Counted from the stretch's first letter, positions 21,269 to 33,420 are shown. The stretch: DNA of 64,000 nucleotides from Zygnema cylindricum (GCA_037447655.1 JBBHKE010003127.1:1-64000), one strand, 5' to 3'. Numbers and translations are program-made. The notes: a model not told the origin generated them from the letters alone.

Positions 21269-22304
21269 CGACCAAAGTGCCTTTACCCGGGTGAAAGAGA
21301 TTTATGATGACTATAATTGATGATTCGTCTTGGTATTCCAAGGTGTATTTTTTGAAAAATAAGTCATAGGCTCAGGAATTTTTTAGACAATATATAACAT
21401 AGAGTGAAAAACTCCATGAAACCCCAATAAAGAGAGTAAGGAGTGACAATGGTGGAGAGTATACCTCTAACCAGTTAAAGGATTTTTTGAGGGAAGATGG
21501 AGTCCAACACCAAAAGACAGTTCCAAAAAACCCAGAACAGAATGGGGTAGCTGAAAGATTAAATAGAATACTAAGTGATAGTGATAGAAGTATGTTATCG
21601 GATAAAAAAATAGGAAAAAGGTTTTGGGCCGAAGCAATGAACTGTGCTAATTACCTCAAAAATAGAGTTCTTACTTCTGCTGTAAAAGGCCAAACACCTT
21701 ATGAGAGATGGACCGGCCGGAAACCAGACATATCCATCTTAAAGGTTTTTGGTAGTCAAGTGTTCAGTCTAGATACACATCCGTCTAATTGGAAGCTAAA
21801 TCCTAAAGGAAAACCGGGGTACTTATTAGGATATGATGAGGATGTAAAACGATACAAAGTTTATGATAAAAAAAGGGAAGACATAATCTTATTAAAGCAT
21901 CTAATAGTTATAGATGAAGAAAAGTCTATAGATATTTTCATATATATTAAGTCAGTAAAAATCAGATTTGAGTTAGAAAAACTCCGATGACTTTGAGCTT
22001 GATAATTATCCTGGTTTCACAGTAGATGACATTTTTATAGGTAAAAATCAGACAGAGAAAGACTCGGCCGTGGAAATTCCAATGACAACTTTACCCGAAG
22101 CGGAAGACGTGGTGAAATTTAATTCGGAATCGAGGGACAGGGGAGAAGCTGAGATTGTTTGAAAGAACCCACGGGGAACCATCTATTCCGGCCACATATT
22201 TTGAGGGGGTAGGAAAGTAGCAAAAGGTTGCAAGAAAAACATGTTAATAAAAAGGTAACAAAACTATCTCTTCCGGATGAACCTCGAACTTATGGAGAGG
22301 CGAT
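21269..22304 (+). pseudogene. E1 integrase core and C-terminal region
   Basis: Integrase inserts the cDNA. Visible are RSDNGGEYTS (second catalytic Asp, ~21440), NPEQNGVAERLNR (catalytic Glu, ~21530), KRFWAEAMNCANYLKN, TPYERWTGRKPD and KPGYLLGYDEDVKRY. The block from 21487 to 21990 is open; a frameshift near 21985 separates it from the acidic linker (DNYPGF, EAEDVVKF). Stops follow from ~22160. The sequence breaks off near 22304, just after the linker that normally leads into RT. Confidence 0.85.
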
Positions 22305-22385
22305 GAGAAACTCTGTGTGCTCTTTTGCCCACGGAAATCGCAGATCCAAAAGAAGCTTATCTAGATAGTGCCGACTCCTCCCACT
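22305..22385 (-). repeat. Inverted LTR-end fragment at a pol deletion scar
   Basis: Reverse complement of ~72 bp from the LTR 3' end, matching the solo LTR at ~14690-14762 (TTTTGGATCTGCGATTT, GGAGCACACA...AGTTT). It lies exactly where ~900 bp of RT should be, joining the integrase linker to RNase H. It looks like filler DNA or a truncated inverted insertion. Confidence 0.75.
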
Positions 22386-22935
22386 AAGAGAGACTGAGAG
22401 GCAGCTAAGAGAGTCCTTAGATATTTGATAGGAACTAAGGATCTATGGTTGCATTTGGGTTGAGGGAACAGTGACATCACTACTTAGAGTGATGCTAGTT
22501 ATGGTGATGCTCCGATGAGGAGATGTACTTCTAGATATGTATTTTATATGGGTGATCGAGCTTGTTGTTGGAGTAGCAAACAGCAAAAGGATATTGCTCA
22601 GTCCACCATGGAGGCTATTCTCTGCTGTAAAAGAATTGATGTGGGTCAAGTGGTTGCTTTGTGAGCTTGGTCATCTTAAGAGTGGTGTGCATAATTTTTT
22701 TGGTGATAATCAAGCAGCAATCGCTATTGCTGCCAATCCTAAACATCATTTTAAAGCCAAACACATGGACATAAGACTTAGCTTTGTTAGAGAGAAGGTA
22801 GATAACAAAGTAATCATTTTAGAGTATAGACCATATAGCGAGATGGTAGCAGACATGATGACCAAACCTGTGCCTTCCCCAATCCTAATTTTCTGTAAGG
22901 AGAAGTGTGGTATGAAATTAAAGAGTGACTAGAAA
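22386..22935 (+). pseudogene. E1 RNase H
   Basis: RNase H removes the RNA template. The sequence shows RVLRYLIGTKDLWLH, SDASYGDAPMRRC, CCWSSKQQ and AQSTMEA, then after a small deletion AVKELMWVKWLLCELGHLKSG, DNQAAIAIAANPKHHFKAKH and ADMMTKPVPSP. A stop precedes SDAS. The tail ends at 22932, ten bases before the polypurine tract. Confidence 0.85.
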
Positions 22936-22945
22936 ATAAGGGGAG
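22932..22945 (+). promoter_or_regulatory. E1 polypurine tract
   Basis: GAAAATAAGGGGAG lies immediately before the 3' LTR; it would prime plus-strand DNA synthesis. Confidence 0.85.
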
Positions 22946-24019
22946 TGCAGAAATTAATGGTTCTTTTAGTATTTTCTAGATCTAAAATAAAGTGTAGAAA
23001 AGAAGCTAAGGCAGTCAGCCTCTAACTCCTATATTCAACTCCCACACTTGTCGCAGTCATTGAAGGTTGAAGAGGGAGCTAGAGCCATGGCTGCCTGTAC
23101 AGTCCAGAGAGAGACAGACAATTATTGTTGAAAAGAGGTAATTAATATTTCACCTCTCTATTTTAGTTATACTTTTAGAAGAGAGAGAGAGAGAGTGAGG
23201 ATCAAAGGCACTCCATGGCTGTCGCCATATTTAAAAAGTGGCAGATTTTGAAGTAGATGATATTTTACCATAATATTTCCTATATTCGGATTTGAACCTG
23301 CAACCTCTACATTCTATATAGCCGGGGGCCTTAACCATTAAGGCGCTACGAAACGATACACGTTACGGATTTCAAAGGTAAATAACCATTAACAAACCGA
23401 CTAATTAACACCAAACTAACGAAGAGGAACAATTCATGTAGTTCTCGAAACTGAACCGTGTAAAATATGTTTTGATCGGACAGCGAGCATTGTAGCCGCC
23501 ACCCAAAGTCAGCTTTTGGCGGCATTTGGAGATAGCGTCACGCGGTGCCACGTGGAGCCGCATTATTTGATACCGGAGAAGACGGGAGGAAGAAACATGG
23601 CTCCCAAATTGACAAGTGTTACCTTGTAGACTATGTTGTACAATAGACGTAGAATAAGTACATCACCGTTTGTACCTTCTTCTACTATATAGTGTTCATA
23701 TTGGACTAGGGTTTAGTAGTAGGTAGTCGTGAGTAGGCAGACCAAGACTTAGTGATATTTAGGTACCTCTCTTTAAGAGAGCTTGTAAATATAAAGGTCA
23801 GTTTTGACCAGCCATAACTTACTGCTCAGGAGAGCAAATTCAGAGATTCTTTTTGCTATAGACTCAAGGGAGTCTTGCCTTCCTAGGTGTAAAGGTGGTC
23901 AGTGATTTTAACTATCAAGGTGAGAGTTATTCTTGCTAAAACACAACGGGCTCTGGGTTATCTTAGAGGCTTCGTGTGAGCTGCCTACTTTGAGGACCTA
24001 GGGAGGTCTTAGAGTTGCA
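22946..24019 (+). repeat. E1 3' LTR (1074 bp)
   Basis: TGCAGAAATTAATGG ... TTAGAGTTGCA, partner of 12093-13187; the first TG is TGC instead of TGT. The antisense tRNA-like module (B complement GGATTTGAACCT 23288-23299; A complement GCCTTAACCATTAAGGC 23328-23344) is better preserved than in the 5' LTR. Confidence 0.92.
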
Positions 24020-24134
24020 TCTGTCTCCTTGGCTGCCTAAAGGTAGCCATGGGTGTCTTAGTCTCACTGATTGCAACAATTTTTTAGACTTAGAGTGGCG
24101 ACTTGGAAAAATAACTAAAAAACACTTTTCAACA
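24020..24134 (-). mobile_element. R1: inner end of its 3' LTR
   Basis: On the minus strand this starts TGTTGAAAAGTGTTTTT (24134) and continues to CCATGGCTACC and the TCTGT target. It is the missing beginning of the LTR piece at 11290-12092. The polypurine tract (CTCCCTTTATTTTCTAG on the plus strand, 24135-24151) abuts it. Confidence 0.8.
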
Positions 24135-25349
24135 CTCCCTTTATTTTCTAGACTATCTTTTCTTTTAACAAACATTTTTCTCTGCGAATATCATTTTTGG
24201 AGATGGAACAGGATTTTTCATAATATCTGCTACCATTTCCCCATCTGGTCTATATTCCAATTTTATAATTTGTTCTCAATTTTTTCTCTTACAAAGCTCA
24301 GTCTTACATCAATATGTTTTGCTTTAAAGTAATGTTTGGGATTGGCTGCAATAGCCATTGCAATATGATTATCACAAAATACATTTTGAACACCACGTTT
24401 CATAAATTCAAGCTTTTGAAGCAAAGATTTTACCCACATTAATTCCTTTATAGCAGGGCATGAGGCCATGTACTCAGTCTGCATTGTGGACTAAGCAACG
24501 ACCATTTGTTGTTTACTGCTCCAACAGTATGCGCGCGATCCCACTTGCAATACATAACCAGAGGTACAATCTCCTAGTTGGCACATCCCCATAACTGGCA
24601 TCACTCCAAATGGTGATGTTTGTATTATCCCTACCCAAAAGTAGTTATAACTCCCGAGTTCCCACAAGTTACCTTATAACCCTTTTAGCTGCCTCTCGTC
24701 CTTTCTCCTTGGATCATTAAGGATTCTACTTAAGACTCCCACAGCTCCAGTTATGTTAGATCTTGTATAGTTCATAAAATAAATTAGACTGCCAACAACT
24801 TGTTTGTAGGGAAGACTTTTCATAAACTCTCTCCTCTCTAGTCCTGCCTGATCCTAAACAATTACAATTCCTTCCTCTAATCTCCCCTCTTTTAATTTCT
24901 TTAGATCCATTGGAGTAGAGCAACTGTTAGGTTTCTCCATCTGAAATTTTTCTAACATATCCCCGTTGGTTTTTTTTTGTGTCAGTTTTATTATCCTCTT
25001 TCCTCTATCTCTCTCCATCTGAATTCCTAAAATATGGCTTATCTAAGATCTTTCATATCCAATTGACTTCTCAAGTCTTTTTTTAGTTTGTTTATTTTCT
25101 CTAATGATTTACTCAATACCACAAAACATCATTATAAATAGCAATGAAAACAACTCCATCCTCATTTTCATACAACCATAGTGGTTAAAGCTAATTCTGA
25201 CATACTCGAGATTGGTCAAAAATTCGTCCAACTTCTTGTTCCATTGTCGTGGAGCATGTTTTAGTCTATACAAGAATTTTATCAATATGCACACTTTACT
25301 CTCCTCTCCTACCTCCACAAACCCCTCTGGATACCTCACAAACCCTACT
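24135..25349 (-). pseudogene. R1 pol remnant: RNase H and end of RT
   Basis: Minus-strand Copia-A pol. RNase H is clearest at 24263-24484 (EYMASCPAIKELMWVKSLL, DNHIAMAIAANPKHYFKAKH, RLSFVREKIENK), with SDASYGDVPTRR further upstream. RT is represented by GFVEVGEESKVC and APRQWNKKLDEFLTNL (25109-25366). Many stops and frameshifts; no YVDD could be read. It ends at ~25350, where an LTR of element R2 starts. Confidence 0.8.
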
Positions 25350-25967
25350 GAGTGGACGCATGTCACTTTTTAACTCGTCCGTACATACCCTGGAATTTCG
25401 GCGACCGAATGTCATCCTTCCACGCGGCGCCAAGTCATGCCACGTCCATAAAAGCCAGAGTGACCATTCCGCGATCTCGGCGATGATATGTGCCGTCGGA
25501 TTAAATCCGACATTAAATGTCGACCGTTGAATCAAATGTCTGATTCATTATTTTCATGCGAAATGACGTCCGCACTAAACTCTAACAAGTTCCATGTTCC
25601 TTCGTTCAAATTCCAGTTAATTGATTTCAGTACCATACGATAGTGTAAATACATATCAAACCTTATATCTCCTAACGGACTTCTACGACTAACTGGTTAT
25701 AGCTAACGGCTACGCTGCGCTATGCCGGTCGAAGTTTTGAGTCCTGCGGGACTCAACCTTTTGTTGAGAGTGACTTAAGCTGCTCTTAAGTCCTGCCTGT
25801 TGAGCTAGGACAACCTTGGCTCAACCATCCTCTCTATTTGTCAGTGACTACAACAAGTATGGTGGGTAGAGAGAAGAGGTGGAGGCAGGCTGTCCGCCTT
25901 TTTTTTTCCTTTTTGTACTGAACTATTAAGACCTAGAAAATACCACATAAATCTAATAATTTCAACA
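25350..25967 (-). repeat. R2 3' LTR fragment
   Basis: The minus strand begins TGTTGAAATTATTAG at 25967 and ends abruptly at 25350 within GAGTGGACGC, which also occurs at 30696 in the partner LTR. The antisense tRNA-like module therefore reads on the plus strand (25691-25755). The truncation point shares a few bases (ACTCAGT) with the adjoining R1 sequence. Confidence 0.85.
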
Positions 25968-25999
25968 CTCCCTTTATTTTCTAGTTTTACTTTAAGTTC

Positions 26000-27650
26000 A
26001 GTTTTAACCCACACTTATCTTTGCAATATTTTAACTTGGGAGAAGGCACCGGTTTTGTCATCATATTTGCCACCATTTCCTCATCAGATTTTATATACAA
26101 GATTCACAATCTTATTCTCAACTTTTTCTCTTACAAAACTCAATCGTATGTCCATATGTTTAGCCTTAAAATGATGTTTTGGATTAGCTGCAATTGCAAT
26201 GGCAGCTTGATTATCACAAAACACTTCATGCAGTCCATCCATATACCCCAGTTCTTGCAGCAAGGACTTGACCCACATCAACTCTTTCACAGCAGAACAA
26301 GAGGCCATGTACTCAGCCTCCATAGTAGACTGAGCAACCACCTTTTGTTGCTTACTGCTCCAACAGCAAGCACCTTCCCCAACATACAACACATACCCAG
26401 AAGTGCATCTTCACATAGGTGCGTCCCCATAAGAGGCATCACTCCAAGTAGTGATGTCAGTTTGCTCCCCTCCCAAATGCAACCATAACTCTCTGGTTTC
26501 CACCAGATATCTCATGACTCTCATGGCTGCCTCCCAGTCTCTCTTCTTAGGATCATTAAGACTCCTACTGAGTACTCTAACTGTTGACGCTATGTCCGAC
26601 TTGGTATAGTTCATAAAATAGATTTAACTTCCTACGACCTGTCTATAAGGAATAGACTTCATAAACGCTCTCTCCTCTAGACTCATCTGATCATCTAAGA
26701 ACATCACTCCTCCTTCTACACTCCCATCACTTACTTTTTTTCAACTCCATGGGAGTGGTACAACTGTTACCATTTTCCATCTGGAAATTTTCAAGCATAT
26801 TACCTATTGCTTCTTTCTGAGTAAGTTTGATAATCTTCTTCGCTCTATCTCCCTCCATTTGAATCCCCAAAATATATCTTGCCTCCCCTAAATCCTTCAT
26901 ATCAAATCTGCTTCTAAGATCTTTCTTTAACTTATTAATCTTTTCGAAAGATTAACTCAACGCAAGGTGATCATCCACATATATTGCAATAAAAATGACA
27001 CCATTCTCATCTTGAAACATATAGATAGAATGGTCAGAGCTGATCTTGATATATCCCATACCGCTGAGAAACTCATCTAGTTTCTTATTCCACTGTCGGT
27101 GAGCCTGCTTCAGTCCATACAAGGACTTTATGAGCCTACAAACTTTGCTCTCTTCTCGTTCCTCAACGAACCCCTCGGGTTGCCTCATGAAAATTTCTTC
27201 CTCTAACTCACCATTAAGAAAAGCAGCCTTAAAGTCCATCTGGTGTATTTCTATGTCTTCCGCTACTGCCAGACTGAGGAGAATCCTTACTGATGGGAAC
27301 CGAACAACAAGAGCAAAGGTCTCCTCATAGTCAATCCCCTCCTTTTAGGTGAACCCTTTCGCTACCAATCGAGCCTTATATCTCTCAATGGTATTATCTG
27401 GGTTCAGTTTTAGTTTAAATACCCATTTACACCCAATAGGTTTTTCTGTCTAGAGGACAATCTGCTAGTTCCCAAGTATTTGCTTCCATGATAGAGGCCA
27501 TCTCATCATTTATGGCTGTAATCCATCTTTCTTTCTCTGAACTATTCACTGCCTCCGAGTAAGACTGAGGCTCATCTGGGTGAGAAAGCTTGGTTACTTT
27601 ATGAGCGGCCTGTTTTTCCTGTATCCTTTTGGTGCTCTTTATCCCTCCCT
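26000..27650 (-). pseudogene. R2 reverse transcriptase and RNase H
   Basis: RT pieces: PDEPQSYSEAV and NTWELADCP (~27470-27590), MDFKAAFLNGELEEEIFMRQ (~27180-27239), YVDD in FIAIYVDDHLALS (~26955-26990, intact catalytic pair), and GEARYILGIQMEGDR (~26850). RNase H: NDPKKRDWEAAMRVMRYLV, WSDASYGDAPM (26411-26614), and EAEYMASCSAVKELMWVK, DNQAAIAIAANPKHHFKAKH (26084-26392). Several frames are used and there is a stop after DLALS-equivalent residues, so it is not functional. Confidence 0.87.
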
Positions 27651-28864
27651 AAAACTCTGAAGCTGGAATGGATGGAAGTCTTGGATTTCTCCTCAGTGTC
27701 TCATCGGCTCCCCTGTTTATAGAAGCCGGTTCTGGTCCCACTTCTTCTATCTCCTCGAAGTCCATTGGAGTATGTGAGGTTTTTGGTGAGTATTCTGTAT
27801 CTCGAATCTCTCTTGAGTCGGCAATCACGGTTTCACTCATGTCCCTTTCAGGAACGATCAAGTTCTCCTTATTTTCGGACTCAAATCTAATTCTTATCTT
27901 CTTTGTATATTTGAAGGGGTAAAATGACTTCCCTTCATCCATGACAACTAGGTGTTTGACCAGAATGATATCTTTCTTTGTTAAGTCAAAGATTGTATAC
28001 CCCTTAACATCCTCATCATATCCCAGAAAGAATCAAGGTTTTCCCTTAGCATCTAGTTTCTAATTTTTCCTATTCGTGTCAAGACTGTAAACTTTGCTAC
28101 CGAACACTTTAAGGTGTGAGATATCTCGTTTCCTTCCAGCCCATCTCTCATATGGTGTCATTCCCTTTACAACTGAGGTAAGGACTTTATTCTTAATGTA
28201 GTTGACACAGTTCATTGCCTCTGCCGAAAATCTCTTTCCTATTTTCTTGTCGGCCAACATGTTGCATGCACTATTTCCTAGTGTTCGATTTAACCTCTCA
28301 CCTACCCCATTTTGTTCCGGGTTATATGATACAGTTTTTCTGGTGCTGCACTCCCTTATCTCTCAAATATTCCTCAAACTGCTTAGAGGTATATTCTCCC
28401 CTATTATCACTCCTTATTCTCTTAATGGGGGTTTCATGCAACTTCTCACTACAAGCTTTAAATTCTTTGAAGTAAGTTGATGTTTCAGACTTTGTTTTTA
28501 GGAAATACACTATAAAGTATCTAGACTAGTCCTTGGTTATTGTCAATATAAACCTCTTTCCTCCTACCGAAGGTACTTTTGCAGGTCCCCAAATATTTGT
28601 GTGGACCAAATCTAGTACTTTTACACCTCTATATGTGGCGACTTTGGGAAAGGGAAGTCTTTGAGCCTTACCTTAAACACAGCCACTACAATCATCCATC
28701 ATTTCATTATCATCAAACAGAATGCCTTCTACTACCCCAAGCTTTTTCATTTCCCTCAGCCTATCAAAATGCAAATGCCCCAACCGCTTATGCCAAATCA
28801 TCAACTTAGGAATACCATCATAGTAAGCATTCTTCTTTTCATTACTCAGGTTAAGCCTAAACAT
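27649..28864 (-). pseudogene. R2 integrase
   Basis: Shows MIWHKRLGHLHFDRLREMKK (zinc region, ~28750-28810), DLVHTNIWGPAK where the first catalytic Asp has become Asn, RIRSDNRGEYTS (second Asp, ~28400), and ADKKIGKRFSAEAMNC with TPYERWAGRK (28060-28260). Next come GYDEDVKGY and the acidic linker MDEGKSFYPFKYTKK to RRNPRLPSIPASEF (27649-27942). Multiple stops and frame changes, especially near the catalytic Glu (28280-28330). Confidence 0.85.
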
Positions 28865-28951
28865 TCCTTGGCTACCTTTATCTGTCGTGAAGTAAACTTC
28901 ATCCCTATACTTAGCTCTAAATACTCCCTTTCTAGTGAAGGTATCAAACTC

Positions 28952-29344
28952 CTATTCATCTAACACAGACGTAGAGACAAGATTTTTGCTCAGATGAGGA
29001 ATGTAGAGTATATCTGAGAATATACGTATAGAAGTCTTACCCTCCACTAAGACTTTCGGATCTACTATCCCCGCTAGATCTGTAGTAACCACTCTCACAT
29101 CCCCATACTCTATCTCTGCAGTAAGGATCTTTCTTAGCTTAGCGAAGAGTTCTTTATCACGGCACATATGCGTAGATGCACCTGATTCAATAATCCACCC
29201 TTCCTGTGGCGCTTCCCAAATTGCTCGAAGGGCACACTTCTGTCTCCGAGGGATCTCCTTCTCCTCCAGACTCTCGTCAAGAAGAAGCTCCCCATCCTCC
29301 TCTGAGGACTCGTCCTTGGTTTCTCCTGTCATTTTTGTGACCAC
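28952..29344 (-). pseudogene. R2 protease region
   Basis: Open for 130 codons: an acidic end of gag (EEDGELLLDESLEEKEIPRR), then GWIIESGASTHMC, where the catalytic DSG has become ESG, and SDILYIPHLSKNLVSTSVLD. The Asp to Glu change alone would probably disable the enzyme. Confidence 0.87.
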
Positions 29345-30331
29345 AAATGCCTTTTTCTTTCCTCTGGAAGAACTTCCTCCACGGTTCTCTTGGAGCCTCA
29401 GCTCCGACAGCTTGACAAAATTTGCTATTAAGTGTCTCGGCTTTTTTCAAAAATGACAAAGGCCCTTTGGGGGCCTCGGTCCTCCAAAGTGATCTCTTTC
29501 CCCTTTGTAAGGTTTTTTCGGCTCCTTCCCCTATCGATCCCCTCTTGCTGCTAGAGCTTGAGTGCTCTTTCCTCCTCTCCTAATCTCCATTGTGTTTTTT
29601 TGCACAAGTATCATCCGGACCACTGTGTCCCATTTCCATGAACTATCAGGCATTTCTTGTACTCCATACACTATGTTCTCTTACTCATCTGGTAGCTTCA
29701 TGATAAGATTGTTGACTTTCATTTTCATTGTACCTGTCCACCCGACACTTTCCATCTCCATATACAAAAAAGAAAGATCATTACAATAATCTAACATCTT
29801 TCCTCCTTTGTAAGTGTAACTCACTAGCATTTGATCAACCAACTGGAGCTCGTGAATAGTTATAGCTCTATAAATCTCCACCAAACTCACCCACAACTCC
29901 TCGGCTTTGTAAATGTGAAGATGAGGGGTGGCTAAAGCTTGAGTGAGGTGCCTTAAAATGAAGTTTTTGGCAGCCATGTTTACATCATCCCACATTTGAG
30001 TATTATTCTTCGCGGTCTCCACGGTCACCGATCCCGGTACTGTGGCAATAAGAGTGAGGGGTGTCTCCTTCCCTTTCCCCTTTTCGGACACACTGCTGTC
30101 CCCATCATCAGCCTCCTCCGCTGAGGAAGCCGTTGCTCCAGGAAACTTTACTCCTCCAAATCATGGTGGAGTTCTTGAAGGTGGACGTTTCATTTGTCCA
30201 CTGAGGATACCCCAGTATCGTTTTTCGCACAAAGCTCCCATCATCATGGCTTCCCAATAGATGAACCCAGATCTATTGAAGGTGGGCACCCTAGAGGGTG
30301 GGCCCATAACGTGCAATTCTGTGTCCTCCAT
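29345..30331 (-). pseudogene. R2 gag
   Basis: Starts at 30331 inside the LTR (MEDTELHVMGPPSRVPTF), followed by FIYWEAMMMGALCEKRYWG, then the open block 29681-30091 (WDDVNMAAKNFILRHLTQAL, HELQLVDQMLVSYTYKGGKM, LDYCNDLSFLYMEMES, NLIMKLPDE). The knuckle region (~29455-29490) reads CHF then a stop, followed by KKPRHLIANF, so the second and fourth ligands are lost. Stops are few upstream of this. Confidence 0.85.
30297..30311 (-). promoter_or_regulatory. R2 primer-binding site for half-tRNA(iMet)
   Basis: The minus strand reads CGTTATGGGCCCACC, one change from the family sequence, adjoining the LTR end GAATTGCA. Confidence 0.8.
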
Positions 30332-31041
30332 TGGACTACAGAATTCAGAAAGCCTCTAGATAGTTATTAACTAACCCACTTCCAATGGCAACCACTTTTA
30401 CCCAAGCAGACAAAAAAACAATTTGACTACACCCTTGTGCAACGTGGACTCCCCTGAGTCCGTAAGAAAAAAAAATTGTGAAAACGCCCAACTAGGCGAT
30501 AAGTTATGAGTTAGCAAAAATGCAAATTTTATACAAAGCTCTCTAAGAGACAGGTGACTGTCTACCAAATTTCCTATGTCCTAAACCCCTCTCACATCCC
30601 CTATCTATTAAAATAGGAAACAATCATATGACTGTAAAGTTTAAAAAGGTAGTATGGCCGATGTCTTTTTGTACGGCCTGTGTACGACAAGGCCACTGAG
30701 TGGACGCGTGTCACTTTTCAACTCGTCCGTACATTCCCTGGAATTCCCGCGACCGAATGTCATCCTTCCACGCGACGCCAAGTCATGCCAGGTTCATAAA
30801 AGCCAAAGTGACCATTCCGCGATCTCGACGATGATATGTGCCGTCGGATTAAATCGGACATTAAATGTCGACCGTTGAAACAAATGTCCGATTCATTTGT
30901 TTCTTGCGAAATGACGTCCGCACTAAAATTTAACAAGTTCTATGTTCCTTTGTTAAAATTCTAGTTAATTGATTTCAGTACCATACAATAGTTTAAATAC
31001 ATATCAAACCATATATCTCCTAACGGACTTCTACGACAGAC
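30312..31041 (-). repeat. R2 5' LTR, truncated (730 bp)
   Basis: The minus strand ends GGACACAGAATTGCA at 30312. It retains the leader, the GTAC-containing block and U3 down to CTTCTACGACAGAC, where F2's LTR begins. The tRNA-like portion is lost. Confidence 0.85.
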
Positions 31042-32043
31042 TATTGAAATTAAAAGGTTTTCTTATGTATTTTCTAGGTTTCTTAAGTAATCTAAAATGA
31101 GAAAGGATAAGGAAAGGCAGCCTGCTTCTAACTTCTCTCTCTAGCCCCCATACTTGACGTAGTCACTGGAGGTTGAAGAAGAAGATAGAGCCATAGCTGC
31201 CTATGCTTCTCCTATAGTCAGAAGGCAGACCTTTGTTCAACTTACCAAAAAGGTTAACGGACCCAGGATTTGATCTTGGTACCTACCGTCCGTCTGAATA
31301 GCCCAGCGTCGTTACCATGTAGCCTACCACGTGTGTCGAAGTATATAGGGTACAATAGCTATTTAAAGATGTGCAAATAGGAAAGTTCATTTAAACTGAC
31401 GAACGGACCACAATCTCATAGATATAGCTAGATAGAATCACACCGAAAAGTATTGTTTGTATTTTAAACGGCTATATATTAAGGCGGATATCAATCGGAC
31501 GGCGGAGGAAGAAGCCGACATCACGGAATGGATGATTTGGCGGTTTGGGGTCGCAACCACGCCGGGTGACACGTGGCAACATGACATTGGATGGCGGCAT
31601 CTCAAAGACATACCATGGCGAACCTGGATATGGCAGGCGTCGCCTTCTTAGCCATTTCGTACAATGGCCGTATAGAAAGTACTCTAGGCCAAGTACCTTT
31701 TTGTACTCTACACTAAATTGATTGGCTTCGTACTTCAGTTGTAGATGGATAAGAGGGGGGGTTCAAGACTTAGAAAATAATAGGTAGCAGCCTCTCACCC
31801 AGAGCGCAACTGTATAAAAGGTAATCTTTGACCATTGATTATTAACTGCTCAGGCGAGCAATTACCTTGATCCTTTTTGTGGCAGACTCATGGGAGTCGC
31901 CTCTTTCAAGGGGTGCAGTTTGGTGAGTTTATATTTTGTCAGGGTGTCAAAAATACTCATACAAAGACTAAGGGATTGAGGTTATCCTAGAGGCTTTTGA
32001 TAAACTCCCTACTCTGAGTACCAATGGAGGTCTCAGAGTTGCA
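31042..32043 (+). repeat. F2 5' LTR (1002 bp)
   Basis: TATTGAAATTAAAAGG (terminal TG mutated to TA) ... GAGTTGCA. It includes GACACGTGGC, a GTAC cluster (31659-31730), TATAAAAG (31813-31820) and an antisense B-box-like complement (31265-31277). Confidence 0.92.
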
Positions 32044-33016
32044 GGTTATGGGCCCACCCTCTAGGGTGCCCATATTCAATGGGACAAGGTTCATCTACTG
32101 GGAGAGTATGATGATAGGAGCCCTATGTGAGAAAAGATTTTGGGGAATAGTGAGTGGGCGAGTAAAGCGCCTATCAGGTCCTGCTTATCCCTCCAGGGTT
32201 TGGAAGAAGCAGATTTGGTAGGAAACCAGATCCACTGCCATCAGAGGAGTCAGAAGATGGAGAAACCATTGTGATAGAAAAGGGGAAGGAAAAAGAGAAA
32301 ACCACACCTATAACAACCGGATAAGTTTTCATGTCTCCTATTCTGAGGAATGAGGAGAATGACATCGATACCTGGGACTACAGCAACATGGCAGCCAAGC
32401 ATTTAATCCTCCGTCATCTCACATAAGGAATCGCAGGTCCTCATTTGCAGGTGGAAAGGGCATCAAATTTGTGGGATGCGCTTATAAAGATGTACCGTAG
32501 CGGTACTATTCAGGAACAGAAGCTAGCAAATCAAAGGATCAATGGATATTTTCACAAAGAAGAGAGATGCTTGATTTCTGCAATGAGCTGGCTATACTCT
32601 TCATAGAGTTAGAGTGTGCCAGAAAAGTAAAAACCGAGAAGGCAAAGGTTCACTTCTTACTCATGAAACTACTTGATAAGGATGAGAACATTGTGAAACG
32701 GGTACAAGATCTGTCGGACTCCAGGTGGATATGGAATTCGGTAGTTGGTATGATCCTCGTATGTAAGAATACAATTGAAATCCGGAGGGTAGTTAAGAGT
32801 GGACAAGCCCTGGCGGCCGGAGCAAGTTGGAGAAACAAAGATTCACAAAAACCCCTTGGAAGTCATGGAGGGGAAGACCATAAAAATCAATCCGATGAGT
32901 CCGAAACAAGGGGACCTAAGGGGCTTTGTCATTTCTGTAAGAAACACGGGCATTACATGGCGGAATGTACAAAACTGACCAAGCTTCGGATAAAAGAGGG
33001 GAAGCTTGGGGATTAG
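32024..33016 (+). pseudogene. F2 gag
   Basis: Starts inside the LTR (MEVSELQVMGPPSRVPIF), then FIYWESMMIGALCEKRFWG. A frameshift follows near 32200, with YSNMAAKHLILRHLT further on. The second block (32567-33016) has MLDFCNELAILFIELECARK and an intact CCHC knuckle, CHFCKKHGHYMAEC (~32927-32970), followed by TKLTKLRIKEGK. This is one of the two intact Copia-A knuckles in the window. A stop (TAG) ends this block just past it. Confidence 0.87.
32044..32058 (+). promoter_or_regulatory. F2 primer-binding site for half-tRNA(iMet)
   Basis: GGTTATGGGCCCACC directly after the LTR's CA; perfect complement of the plant initiator tRNA anticodon arm. Confidence 0.87.
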
Positions 33017-33420
33017 CGACGAGGGAAGAAAAAGGCACTTTTCACACAGGTTCTCGAGGAGGAATCCGATGAGGAGGACGACAAACTTCTTTTGGATTAG
33101 GAGTTGGAGGCAAAGACAGAAGTCGAAATTCCACGGAAGCATAAATGTGCTTTCGGTGGAATGAAAGGTGAAGGAGGTAGGATTGTGGATTCAGGTGCCT
33201 CCATAAACATATGCAAGGATAATCATCTGTTCACTAAGCTGAGAAAGATCCCTACAGTAGAGATTGAATATGGGGATGGGAGGGTAGTTACCACTACTTA
33301 TGTAGGATCGCTAGATATGAAAGTCATAGTGGAGGGAATAACCTCAATGTTACGTTCTCTGATGTATTGTTTATTCCGGAGTTAAACAAAAACCTTATCT
33401 CTACATATGTATTAGATGAT
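33017..33420 (+). pseudogene. F2 protease
   Basis: GRIVDSGASINICKDNHLF contains the intact catalytic DSG (~33178-33210), then KLRKIPTVEIEYGDGRVVTT. A frameshift near 33345 separates this from MFIPELNKNLISTYVLDD. The intact active site sits in an otherwise broken gene. Confidence 0.85.

Larger units (their letters stand above)
25350..31041 (-). mobile_element. R2: reverse Copia-A retrotransposon, both LTRs truncated
   Basis: On the minus strand: 5' LTR 31041-30312 (lacking its first ~270 bp), primer-binding site, full-length internal region 30311-25968 (4344 bp) and 3' LTR 25967-25350 (lacking its last ~384 bp). The two LTR pieces overlap enough to infer a full LTR of ~1000 bp, the same subfamily as the solo LTR at 20268. 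Element F2 abuts the right LTR at 31042. No target duplication survives. Confidence 0.88.
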
